From positions 5,866 to 69,865 of the forward strand of contig DHHC01000001.1 of NCBI GenBank assembly GCA_002403095.1: DNA of 64,000 nt, read 5' to 3'. This DNA comes from Leptolinea sp. UBA4782 (GTDB taxonomy: Bacteria; Chloroflexota; Anaerolineae; Anaerolineales; Anaerolineaceae). A program made the position numbers and the translations under genes. Below the pieces are notes generated by a model. That model made no database searches. It was not told the DNA's origin and saw only the letters and a program-made list of their open reading frames with translations. Positions within the stretch are counted from its first letter, which is position 1. The number at the start of each line of letters is the position of its first letter. Below are positions 48,106 through 56,241 of this stretch, one piece after another.

Positions 48106-51100
48106 ATGGCAGATTTTCTTTTCCGAGGCAAATTGGCTGATATCGATAAAGATGTGGATGAATTAATCCAGCTCGAAACAGAACGACAGGTACGAAAACT
48201 GATCCTTATTCCCAGTGAAAGCACTGCCCCCCAGGCAGTCCGTGAATCCCTTGGTTCCACATTCCAGAACATATATGCAGAAGGTTATCCAGATGAAGAT
48301 TCCCACTGGTTTTCCGAGCCGGAGATCCTGGATTACCCTGCCCAGCTTGCCCACTACCGGCGCTACTCAGATCCGCGCTATTACAAGGGTGTAGAGTATG
48401 CCGACATCGTGGAAGAATTAGCCCGCAGGCGTTGCGCTGAAGCTTTTGCAGTTCCCGGCTTTGGTCCCGACCAGCTGTACGTAAACGTACAGCCACTTTC
48501 CGGCGCGCCGGCTAACAATGCCGTGTATACCGCACTGATCAATCCTGGCGACACCATTCTGGGCATGAACCTGCTGCATGGCGGCCATCTCACCCACGGG
48601 TCTTCGGTCAACCGGTCAGGCAAGTTGTTCAACGTTGTCCACTATAATGTTGACCTTGCCACTGAGCAAATTGACTACCAGGTACTCGAGAATAAAGCCC
48701 GCGAATGCAGCCCGAAGATCATCATCGCTGGCTACTCTTCCTATCCCTGGGTGCCGGATTGGAAAAAATTCCGCGAGATCGCCGATGCTGTCGGAGCAAT
48801 CTTGCTGGCAGATGTATCCCACATTGCCGGGCTGATCGCCGGCGGGGCTGTCCCCTCTCCTGTGGGGATTGCCCACGTGATCACCTTCACCACCCACAAG
48901 ACCCTCTGCGGCCCGCGCGGTGCAGTCGTCCTTACCCACGATGCTACCCTGGCGCGTAAACTAGACCGGGCAGTCTTCCCTGGTGAGCAGGGCGGTCCGC
49001 ATGTGCATGTCTTTGCTGCACTGGCAACTACTTTCAAACTGGCAAAATCTGATCAATTTAAACAGCTCCAGCAGCAGATCGTCAAAAATTGCGCGACCCT
49101 TACCAACCGGCTTTCTGAGCGCGGTTTGCGGGTTTCCTTCGGCGGTACCAATACCCACCTGGGCAATGTGGACTGCAAGACGGTCATTGGTGATGACGGC
49201 ACTCCCTTATCCGGGGACATGGCAGCCCGCATCCTCGACCTGGCTGGCATCGTCCTCAACCGCAATACCATCCCCGGCGACAAGACCGCCCTCTTTGCCA
49301 GCGGCATCCGCTACGGAACCCCCTGGATGACACAGCGCGGACTTGGCGAAAAGGAGATGGTTGTGGTAGCTGATATTATGGCTGACTTGCTGCTCTCTGC
49401 TAAACCGTATTCCATTGAAACCCGCCAGGGTCCTGCAGCGCGCGCTAAAGTGCCCTTTGAAGTGCTCGAAAATGCAAAGATCCGGGTGCGCAAGCTGGCA
49501 GAAACAGCCTACTCCGACCATACCATTGAAGTACACGGTTACCCGCATTTCTTTGCCCTGGACGATACGTTTCCATCCAAAGGCGGGTGGAGTGTCCTCA
49601 AACTAAAGGCAGGCGAGGTGCTTCATTTCTTGAACTTCGCTTTCGCCAGCGATGTTGAATCCCTGAAACCAGGCGAAAGCCAGGCTACACGGCTGTTCAC
49701 CCCACTGGGATGGGTTGAAGGCAGCCTCACCTGCAAGGCCGCTGATGAATACTTATTCTCCATGCCGGCTGAAAAAGCAGCTCTGGCTGCAACCTGGCTG
49801 CGAGACCTTTCTGACGGATTCATCATTTTCGATAAGGATGAGTCACGCCGTTTACCCGGCCCGGTCCTGGTTTTCGCCAGCGAAGAAGAACCGGTGGTTG
49901 CCAGCGGCAAAGCCCAAAGTGAAAAACCCTATTACATGGGAATTGAAAGTGTTGAAGGCAAAGCCTTACCACCCTTCGAATGGGTGGAACCGCAAGATGC
50001 CCCCATCAAAAAAACCGCTTTGAACGAAACCCACCGCAGCCTGAACGCTAAAATGGTTCCATTTGCCGGTTGGGATATGCCGGTCTGGTACACATCCGTG
50101 CTGGAAGAGCATAATGCCTGCCGCAAGGTTGCCGGGCTGTTCGATGTCTCTCACATGGGCGTTTACCAGGTTGAAGGAAAAGACTCTTCCATTTTCTTGG
50201 ACAGTGTCTGCGGTAATGATATTGCCCAACTGGAAGTCGGTGAATCCTGCTACACCCATTTCCTCGACACCGAATCAAATGTCATCGACGACCTGATGGT
50301 GTACCGCCGGGCTGAAGAGAAGTATCTCGTAGTGGTAAATGCTTCCAATGATGATAAAGATTGGGCCTGGCTTAATGCCGTTCACCAGGGCAAGGTAATG
50401 GTAGATCCGAAATTCCCGGCTGCAAAAGCATTCGGCAGGAGCGTTACCCTCCGCAATTTGCGCGATCCGAAAGCTGGAAACGATATGCGGGTGGACATCG
50501 CCCTGCAAGGACCCAAGTCCCGCGATATCCTGCTTTCACTCGGCTGCGACGCACCTACCCGCAAGCGCATCATGGCACTCAAGCGCACCCAGTTGTGCGA
50601 TGCAATGGTGGGCGGATTTGATATCGTTGTTTCCCGCACCGGCTACACCGGCGAAAAAATGGCTTTTGAGCTCTTCGTCCACCCGGACCAATCAGTGGCA
50701 TTCTGGAATGCACTTATGGAAGCTGGCACCCCCCTGGGAATGAAACCCTGCGGGCTTGGCGCCCGCGATTCCCTGCGCACAGAGGCGGGTTTGCCGCTTT
50801 ATGGCCATGAGATGGGCGGCGACCTGAACCTGGGTGTAGCGGAAGCCGGCTTTGGAAGTTATGTCAAAACATACAAACCCTGGTTCATCGGCAGAGATGC
50901 ATTTATCGCCCGTGAAGCAAAACGCAAGATAGAGGTTATCCGCTTCAGGTTCACTGAAACGGGTGTACGCATGGCGCATCATGGCGATCCGGTCCTCGAC
51001 CAGAAAGGTCGCATGATCGGGGTAGTAACCAGCTGCGCAGCCGACAGCGAAGGATACCTGACAGGGCAAGCCTGCCTGGAGAAGAAGTCTGCAGCAGAAG

Positions 51101-51231
51101 GCACACCGATCTACATCTTCCAGGGTTCACCTAAAACCACAGGAAAAGCCCCTGCAGAACTTGCCAACGGCGACCGTTTTACCTTGCCTACCCTGGCATT
51201 AATTGTCAGCCGCTATCCAAAAGCGCAGTAA
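48106..51231 (+). CDS. Serine hydroxymethyltransferase-GcvT fusion
   Basis: This 1041-residue protein joins two one-carbon enzymes. Residues 1 to about 450 are serine hydroxymethyltransferase (serine to glycine, loading tetrahydrofolate): NVQPLSGAPANNAVY, MNLLHGGHLTHGS and PLP Lys265 in TTHKTLCGPRG. An insertion of about 20 residues interrupts the YAEGYP...RYYKGVEY segment. Residues about 636-1041 are the glycine-cleavage T protein: MVPFAGWDMPVWY, GLFDVSHMGV, ALQGPKSRDIL and SRTGYTGEKMAFELF. Between them (about 506-590) is a region resembling part of GcvT again. Both halves use tetrahydrofolate and glycine carbon, so channelling is plausible. No other gcv gene is nearby. Confidence 0.93.
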   Translation: MADFLFRGKLADIDKDVDELIQLETERQVRKLILIPSESTAPQAVRESLGSTFQNIYAEGYPDEDSHWFSEPEILDYPAQLAHYRRYSDPRYYKGVEYADIVEELARRRCAEAFAVPGFGPDQLYVNVQPLSGAPANNAVYTALINPGDTILGMNLLHGGHLTHGSSVNRSGKLFNVVHYNVDLATEQIDYQVLENKARECSPKIIIAGYSSYPWVPDWKKFREIADAVGAILLADVSHIAGLIAGGAVPSPVGIAHVITFTTHKTLCGPRGAVVLTHDATLARKLDRAVFPGEQGGPHVHVFAALATTFKLAKSDQFKQLQQQIVKNCATLTNRLSERGLRVSFGGTNTHLGNVDCKTVIGDDGTPLSGDMAARILDLAGIVLNRNTIPGDKTALFASGIRYGTPWMTQRGLGEKEMVVVADIMADLLLSAKPYSIETRQGPAARAKVPFEVLENAKIRVRKLAETAYSDHTIEVHGYPHFFALDDTFPSKGGWSVLKLKAGEVLHFLNFAFASDVESLKPGESQATRLFTPLGWVEGSLTCKAADEYLFSMPAEKAALAATWLRDLSDGFIIFDKDESRRLPGPVLVFASEEEPVVASGKAQSEKPYYMGIESVEGKALPPFEWVEPQDAPIKKTALNETHRSLNAKMVPFAGWDMPVWYTSVLEEHNACRKVAGLFDVSHMGVYQVEGKDSSIFLDSVCGNDIAQLEVGESCYTHFLDTESNVIDDLMVYRRAEEKYLVVVNASNDDKDWAWLNAVHQGKVMVDPKFPAAKAFGRSVTLRNLRDPKAGNDMRVDIALQGPKSRDILLSLGCDAPTRKRIMALKRTQLCDAMVGGFDIVVSRTGYTGEKMAFELFVHPDQSVAFWNALMEAGTPLGMKPCGLGARDSLRTEAGLPLYGHEMGGDLNLGVAEAGFGSYVKTYKPWFIGRDAFIAREAKRKIEVIRFRFTETGVRMAHHGDPVLDQKGRMIGVVTSCAADSEGYLTGQACLEKKSAAEGTPIYIFQGSPKTTGKAPAELANGDRFTLPTLALIVSRYPKAQ

Positions 51232-51237
51232 ATAAGT

Positions 51238-51273
51238 ACATATGCGGGAGTTTTCCACTCCCGCATATGTTTT
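51238..51273 (+). terminator. Terminator after SHMT-GcvT
   Basis: ACATATGCGGGAGT (51238-51251) pairs perfectly with ACTCCCGCATATGT (51257-51270) around TTTCC, followed by a short run of T. Confidence 0.85.
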
Positions 51274-51305
51274 GATTTTCATTTCTGATTTTTAAGGAGA
51301 CAAGA

Positions 51306-52526
51306 ATGCAAACCCCTTGGGATCATCGTTACGCTCAACGCATGCAGCGTATGAAAAGTTCCGCAATACGGGAGTTACTGAAATTTGCTGAAAAACCGGA
51401 AATTATCTCTTTTGCTGGCGGCATGCCGGCACCGGAATTATTTCCCAAAGAAGAATTGCTGGAAGCCTGCCGGAAAGTCCTCCTGGAGGACAGTAAGATT
51501 TCCCTGCAGTACGGATCATCAGAAGGCTATGTGCCTCTGCGGGAGATGATCTCCAGGCATACTGCCCGCTATGGCATCGATGTGGGAATCGACAATATCA
51601 TGATCACTTCAGGTTCGCAGCAAGCCCTTGACCTGCTTGGCAAGGTCTTCATCAACCGGGGCGACCGCATCCTGTGCGAAACTCCTACCTACCTGGGCGC
51701 TTTGCAGGCCTGGAATTCATACGGCGCTGATTACATAACGAATGTCCCTTCAGATGATGACGGGATTATGACCGACAAGCTTTACGATGCCATGCGGTAC
51801 GGCCCGAAATTCATGTACGTCCTGCCTAATTTCCACAATCCGTGCGGCACCACCATTCCCCTGGATAGACGGTTGAAGTTAATTGAGATAGCCGACCACT
51901 TTGGTGTCCCCATTATTGAAGATGATCCTTACGGGCAGCTGCGCTTTGAAGGCGAACATATTCCTTCCATTGTCCAACTCGACAGCCAGATGCAGCAGAA
52001 AAACGGCGGCTATACCGGCAATGTAATCTATCTGAGCACCTTTTCAAAGATCTTGGCCCCCGGGTTGAGGTTGGGTTGGGTGATCGCTCCCAAGGAAGTG
52101 ATCTCCAAGCTGGTTATGGCAAAACAAGGCGCCGACCTGCATACAGCCACGTTCAATCAGGTAGTGGCATACGAGGTAAGCCGACATGGGTTTATCGATG
52201 AGCATGTCAAGAAGATCGTTGCTGTTTATAAAGAACGCCGGGATGTCATGCTTGAATCGCTTGAGGAGAATATGCCAGAAGGTGTGCATTGGACGCACCC
52301 GAAAGGCGGACTGTTCCTGTGGGCAACTTTACCGGAATGCATCGATACCACCCAACTTCTCGCAACTGCGCTGGAGCAAAATGTTGCCTTTGTACCTGGT
52401 ACTTCATTCTTTGCCAACGGTGGCGGCCAGAATACCATGCGGCTGAATTTCTCAATGATGCCACCTGAGAGGATTGATGAGGGTATTGCCCGCCTGGGCA
52501 AGGTAATTAAAAAGGAATTGACCTAA
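51306..52526 (+). CDS. PLP-dependent class I/II aminotransferase
   Basis: The 406-residue protein is a fold type I aminotransferase of the group that includes 2-aminoadipate transaminase (LysN) and related MocR-domain enzymes, but without a DNA-binding domain. Features: ISFAGGMPAPELFP, LQYGSSEGYVPLREMI, ITSGSQQALDLLGK, YVLPNFHNPCGTTI, IIEDDPYGQLRFEG and the PLP Lys248 in STFSKILAPGLRLGW, then the C-terminal Arg region NTMRLNFSM. Substrate range in this group is broad (aromatic, branched or aminoadipate), so no gene symbol is given. AAGGAGA precedes ATG 51306. A terminator on each side makes it monocistronic. Confidence 0.92.
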   Translation: MQTPWDHRYAQRMQRMKSSAIRELLKFAEKPEIISFAGGMPAPELFPKEELLEACRKVLLEDSKISLQYGSSEGYVPLREMISRHTARYGIDVGIDNIMITSGSQQALDLLGKVFINRGDRILCETPTYLGALQAWNSYGADYITNVPSDDDGIMTDKLYDAMRYGPKFMYVLPNFHNPCGTTIPLDRRLKLIEIADHFGVPIIEDDPYGQLRFEGEHIPSIVQLDSQMQQKNGGYTGNVIYLSTFSKILAPGLRLGWVIAPKEVISKLVMAKQGADLHTATFNQVVAYEVSRHGFIDEHVKKIVAVYKERRDVMLESLEENMPEGVHWTHPKGGLFLWATLPECIDTTQLLATALEQNVAFVPGTSFFANGGGQNTMRLNFSMMPPERIDEGIARLGKVIKKELT

Positions 52527-52551
52527 AGTTTGGGGTTCAACATCATGAGAT

Positions 52552-52589
52552 AAAGCGAGGGTGAATTTTACTAACTCACCCTCGCTTTT
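52552..52589 (+). terminator. Terminator after the aminotransferase gene
   Basis: AAAGCGAGGGTGA (52552-52564) pairs with TCACCCTCGCTTT (52576-52588) around an 11-base loop. It also faces the convergent uridine-kinase gene. Confidence 0.88.
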
Positions 52590-52600
52590 CTGTTGTACGG

Positions 52601-54304
52601 TTACCAGAGTGAAAAATCGCTCAAGATGGAATTGCCAAGGAATTCACGTAAAATGGAATTATCTGGGATAAGGTCTTCATCGAGAGGAAGGAACCATTCC
52701 AGGAAAGCCAGCAACCTCTTGGCTTCGATATTCTCCGGGGTGCTGAAAGGCACCTGGCGCAGCAGAGGTTCCGCCAGCGCCCGCAGAGCTGATAAATCAT
52801 AGGCAAGCGCGGAGTTGAAGATCTCGTCTGCGTTGTCCTGGTAAGGGAAGATGTGGCGCTGCTCGCCCAGGCGGACCGACTCCCAGCGTTCGATCGTTTG
52901 TTTGGCGGTGTACCCGCGTTCACGCGCATCCCTGACCATCCGCCTTAGTAAACGGGTATCCGTGGTTGAGATCCGGTTGTACCGGTCCAGGTTGAGCTGT
53001 GTCAGGCAGGAAACATACACTCTAAAGGTTTCCTGGACCGGGAAATCAGGCAGCAGCCCTGGATTCAACCCGTGGATGCCTTCAATGATGACAAGGCTGT
53101 CCTTCTGCAGGCGGACGGTTTTTCCAGGTTCATTCAACCCGGACTTAAAGTTGTAATGGCGCAGCTGGACTTCTTCTCCGCTAATTAACAGCTTCAAGTG
53201 CTCAGCCATCAGAGGAAGGTTAAGTGCCTGCAGAGCTTCAAAATCGAATTGGCCGTTTTCGTTTTTTGGGGTCTCGTCACGGTTTACAAAGTAGTTGTCC
53301 ATCTCGAACGGGAACGGGGAGATTCCCTGGGCAAGCAGCTGGATGCTCAACCGTTTTGAAAAAGTGGTCTTTCCTGATGACGAAGGTCCTGAGATCAGCA
53401 CCAGGTGCGGCCGCGGTTTACGGTTGACGATCTGGGTTGCTATCTCGGCTATTTTTTGTTCGTGCAAGGCCTCAGAAACCAGGATAACTTCCCTGATCTT
53501 GCCAGTTTCTATGGATTTATTTAATGCGCCAACATTCTCTATTCCCAAGCGGGTTAACCAGCTGCCATATTGCCGGAAAGTAGAAAGAAGCCGTTGAGAA
53601 TAGGTTAATGGCTGTAATACGGTTGGCTGGCTCCTGCGGGTGAAATGCAGTACAAACCCGCCATCCGCCGGCACCAGGTCAAACCAGCGCAGAAAACCTG
53701 TCGATGGAACCATGTATCCGTGGAAGTAGTCCAGGTGGTTCCCAAGCGCATACAAAATCAGGTAATCCTTTTTACGGTATTTCAGCAAAAGGACTTTATC
53801 AGTCTGTCCCTTGTTAGCGAAATACTCAATCGCTTCCTGCAATGGCACCTGTTTCCGTGTCAGCGGAATATCTTTGCTGACAATCGCTTTCATATGGTCT
53901 TCCAGCGCCTGGACCTGGTTCGCCGTCAGCTGCTCGGAATTCTTGAGTTCGCAATAATACCCGCCGGAGGAAACCGCATGGTCCACAGAAAGGTACTTTC
54001 CAGGGAACAATTCTTCAAAAGCTGCTTCAAGGACGAAAGTCAAAGAGCGGCGGTATATCCGTGCGCCATCATTGTCCGCCATGGTCAGGGGCAAGACGTT
54101 TGCTTCCATCTGTACCGGGTAGGTTAACTCCCGTAAGGTCCCATTGACAACAGCTCCCATCAGAGGATTCTCTTCCCATTCATGAAGGGTGAGTAGAAAA
54201 TTCCCGATGGTTGTACCCCTTGGGCCGGATAAAACCCTGCCATCTGGCAACCGGATTTGCACCTGGGGATCTGGACGTACCTCTTTGATAATTTTCTTAT
54301 TCAT
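52601..54304 (-). CDS. TGS/threonyl-tRNA-synthetase-like and uridine kinase fusion
   Basis: The 567-residue protein has three parts. Residues about 13-75 look like a TGS domain (VQIRLPDGRVLSGPRGTT). Residues about 80-215 resemble the second additional domain of threonyl-tRNA synthetase, with DHAVSSGGYYCEL. Residues about 295-500 are a uridine/phosphoribulokinase-type kinase: Walker A GPSSSGKTT (306-314), PFEMDNYFVNRDETP, LVIIEGIHGLNP and RRMVRDARERGYTA. It probably phosphorylates a nucleoside; the front domains may bind a ligand or RNA. The start at 54304 follows a short leader from a TGATACAAT box. It converges on the aminotransferase gene. Confidence 0.88.
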   Translation of the reverse strand: MNKKIIKEVRPDPQVQIRLPDGRVLSGPRGTTIGNFLLTLHEWEENPLMGAVVNGTLRELTYPVQMEANVLPLTMADNDGARIYRRSLTFVLEAAFEELFPGKYLSVDHAVSSGGYYCELKNSEQLTANQVQALEDHMKAIVSKDIPLTRKQVPLQEAIEYFANKGQTDKVLLLKYRKKDYLILYALGNHLDYFHGYMVPSTGFLRWFDLVPADGGFVLHFTRRSQPTVLQPLTYSQRLLSTFRQYGSWLTRLGIENVGALNKSIETGKIREVILVSEALHEQKIAEIATQIVNRKPRPHLVLISGPSSSGKTTFSKRLSIQLLAQGISPFPFEMDNYFVNRDETPKNENGQFDFEALQALNLPLMAEHLKLLISGEEVQLRHYNFKSGLNEPGKTVRLQKDSLVIIEGIHGLNPGLLPDFPVQETFRVYVSCLTQLNLDRYNRISTTDTRLLRRMVRDARERGYTAKQTIERWESVRLGEQRHIFPYQDNADEIFNSALAYDLSALRALAEPLLRQVPFSTPENIEAKRLLAFLEWFLPLDEDLIPDNSILREFLGNSILSDFSLW

Positions 54305-54335
54305 TAAATACCTGCCCTAACCTTGATGGAAAATG

Positions 54336-54344
54336 ATTGTATCA
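54336..54344 (-). promoter_or_regulatory. Extended -10 promoter of the uridine-kinase fusion gene
   Basis: TGATACAAT on the minus strand (54344 to 54336) gives a leader of roughly 24 bases before the ATG at 54304. Confidence 0.5.
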
Positions 54345-54428
54345 TGACTTCTTGACTGAGATTCTATCTGCATAATCCCCAGCAAGGGTTACCCAGGTTC
54401 AGTAATGCCAAAATAAAAATGAGGCAGG

Positions 54429-54434
54429 TATAAT
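54429..54434 (+). promoter_or_regulatory. -10 box of the PhnD-like gene, leaderless configuration
   Basis: TATAAT at 54429-54434 is nine bases before ATG 54444, so transcription should begin at or next to the start codon. Confidence 0.55.
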
Positions 54435-54443
54435 TAGTTAATA

Positions 54444-55517
54444 ATGCGAAAATTAATTCTTAGCAGCAGAAAATTTCTCCAGTTTTTTCTGCCAATCCTG
54501 GTCCTGGTGCTTCTTATCCAATCCTGCAGCCTTTCGAGCCGGCTGCAGGAAGAGACACCTACGTTTATACCATCCACAACAGAGCCTGTCATTACCCAAA
54601 CTGCAGAACCTACCCAACCGGAACCGGGCACTGAAGAAAACCCATATAGGATTGCGGCGGTTAGCAGCGCTGAGAACTTTACCCAGGTTGACCAGGCTCT
54701 ACTAGCCCTGGCCAGGTATATCAGCGGTGAGACGGGTTTTGTGTTTGACCATAGGGTGTATTCAGATTACCAGGAACTGCTGCTGGATATGCAGAAACGA
54801 CTGGTGCATTTTGCCTGGATGCCCCCTGTACCATACCTGGCTGCAAAACAAAATCAGGCAGCAGAAGCAGTTGCGCTGGTGAACACTTATGGTGTCTATT
54901 ATTACGGAGTGCAATTCTTCGCAGATAAAGATGACAGTTACGAAATTTATTATGACCCGGCTGCCGGACTGAGCACTGCATCTGCCGGTATTGCCCTGGA
55001 GCAATTTACAGATGCAATCCCTTGCTGGGTTTCAGACACCTCCCTGCCTGGATATCTCGTTCCCCTCGGATTGCTGAATGACCAGGATTTGCCAGTTGCA
55101 CCCGGCGTGTTTACCCAAAGTTCCACCGCTGTGATTCGCTCGCTCTATATCAAGGGCATTTGTGATTTTGGCGCTACCTACGCGCATACCGGAGACCCCC
55201 GCACCTCCTCAACCCTGTCAGACCTACCTGACCTCAATGAGCGAATTGTCATTATTTGGAAAAGCGACCCGATCATTCCAACGATAAACCTGGCAGCCTA
55301 CCCGGACTTGGATCCCAGGCTGGTTCAGCAAGTTGCTCAAATAATCCAGGAGCACTCCCGGACTGATGAGGGGAAGCTTGAACTCAGCCAAGTTTTGAAC
55401 ACTTCAGTAGAGGGCATTAAACTAATCGATGACAGCTCTTATGAGCCATTGCGCCATTACCTCGATTCTGCCGGTGTGGATATCCAGCAGCTATTGCTGC
55501 GCAGCTCAACCGACTGA
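54444..55517 (+). CDS. PhnD-like substrate-binding lipoprotein, orphan
   Basis: The 357-residue protein starts with a lipoprotein signal ending LLIQSC (Cys28), then a Thr/Pro/Glu-rich linker (about 35-65). The mature part resembles the periplasmic binding proteins for phosphonate, phosphite or phosphate (PhnD family): RIAAVSSAENFTQVDQALL, HFAWMPPVPYLAAK, and later SSTAVIRSLYIKGICDFGATYA. Such proteins normally deliver ligand to an ABC transporter, but no permease or ATPase gene is nearby. It may instead serve as a sensor or share a distant transporter. There is no ribosome-binding site; the -10 box is nine bases before the ATG. Confidence 0.85.
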   Translation: MRKLILSSRKFLQFFLPILVLVLLIQSCSLSSRLQEETPTFIPSTTEPVITQTAEPTQPEPGTEENPYRIAAVSSAENFTQVDQALLALARYISGETGFVFDHRVYSDYQELLLDMQKRLVHFAWMPPVPYLAAKQNQAAEAVALVNTYGVYYYGVQFFADKDDSYEIYYDPAAGLSTASAGIALEQFTDAIPCWVSDTSLPGYLVPLGLLNDQDLPVAPGVFTQSSTAVIRSLYIKGICDFGATYAHTGDPRTSSTLSDLPDLNERIVIIWKSDPIIPTINLAAYPDLDPRLVQQVAQIIQEHSRTDEGKLELSQVLNTSVEGIKLIDDSSYEPLRHYLDSAGVDIQQLLLRSSTD

Positions 55518-55532
55518 AATGAATTTACAGCA

Positions 55533-55541
55533 TGGTACAAT
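55533..55541 (+). promoter_or_regulatory. Extended -10 promoter, leaderless configuration
   Basis: TGGTACAAT (55533-55541) ends six bases before GTG 55548, the start of the YdcF/SanA gene. Confidence 0.5.
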
Positions 55542-55547
55542 CATCCA

Positions 55548-56195
55548 GTGCTTAAGAAAGTCTTCCGCTCCATTATGGTCATCCTGATCATTTTTGCCTT
55601 GCTGGCCATCCTAGCGCTGGCGATCCCTTCCGTGGTTACTGGCTTCGCTGCAGCCGGGAAAATGAACCATGTTGGAGATGTGCCTGCAGCCAGGGTAGCC
55701 ATTGTTTTTGGCGCGGGTTTGCAGCGGGACGGAAGGCCTACACTGGTCCTGCGCGACAGGGTAGCAGCCGCAGCCGACCTGTACCAGGCTGGCAAAGTAC
55801 AAAAAATCCTGATGAGCGGTGATAACCGCTATGTGGATTACAACGAACCCGGCGCCATGCAGCAATACGCCATTGAGCTGGGTATTCCAGAAGAAGATAT
55901 CATCCTGGATTTTGCAGGCAGGCGCACATATGACACCTGTTACCGTGCCAGGGCAATATTTGGGGTTCAGGAAGCCCTGCTGGTAACACAGAAATTCCAC
56001 CTCCCGCGCGCAGTGTTTATTTGTAATTCGCTGGGGATAAAAGCCACTGGGGTTATCGCGGACCGGCGTGATTACCACTCCTATTCCTTGATGTCCTGGA
56101 GCCTGCGTGAACTGCCAGCCAGGCTTATAGCCCTCATAGATGTCTGGATCCGGCACCCCTTGCCTGTCCTTGGACCGTACGAACCAATTGAATAG
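55548..56195 (+). CDS. YdcF/SanA-like DUF218 membrane protein
   Basis: The 215-residue protein has one N-terminal membrane helix (about 9-33) and a DUF218 domain facing outward. Family features: AIVFGAGLQRDGRPTLVLRDR, KILMSGDNRYVDYNEP, ILDFAGRRTYDTCYRARAIF and LLVTQKFHLPRAVFICN. SanA and related proteins affect envelope barrier function; the biochemical activity is not established. The start is GTG 55548, with an extended -10 box six bases upstream and no ribosome-binding site. Confidence 0.88.
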   Translation: MLKKVFRSIMVILIIFALLAILALAIPSVVTGFAAAGKMNHVGDVPAARVAIVFGAGLQRDGRPTLVLRDRVAAAADLYQAGKVQKILMSGDNRYVDYNEPGAMQQYAIELGIPEEDIILDFAGRRTYDTCYRARAIFGVQEALLVTQKFHLPRAVFICNSLGIKATGVIADRRDYHSYSLMSWSLRELPARLIALIDVWIRHPLPVLGPYEPIE

Positions 56196-56241
56196 CCTGC
56201 AAAGGCTAATCTTTACATTATTATGTATTCTGGAGGAAATT

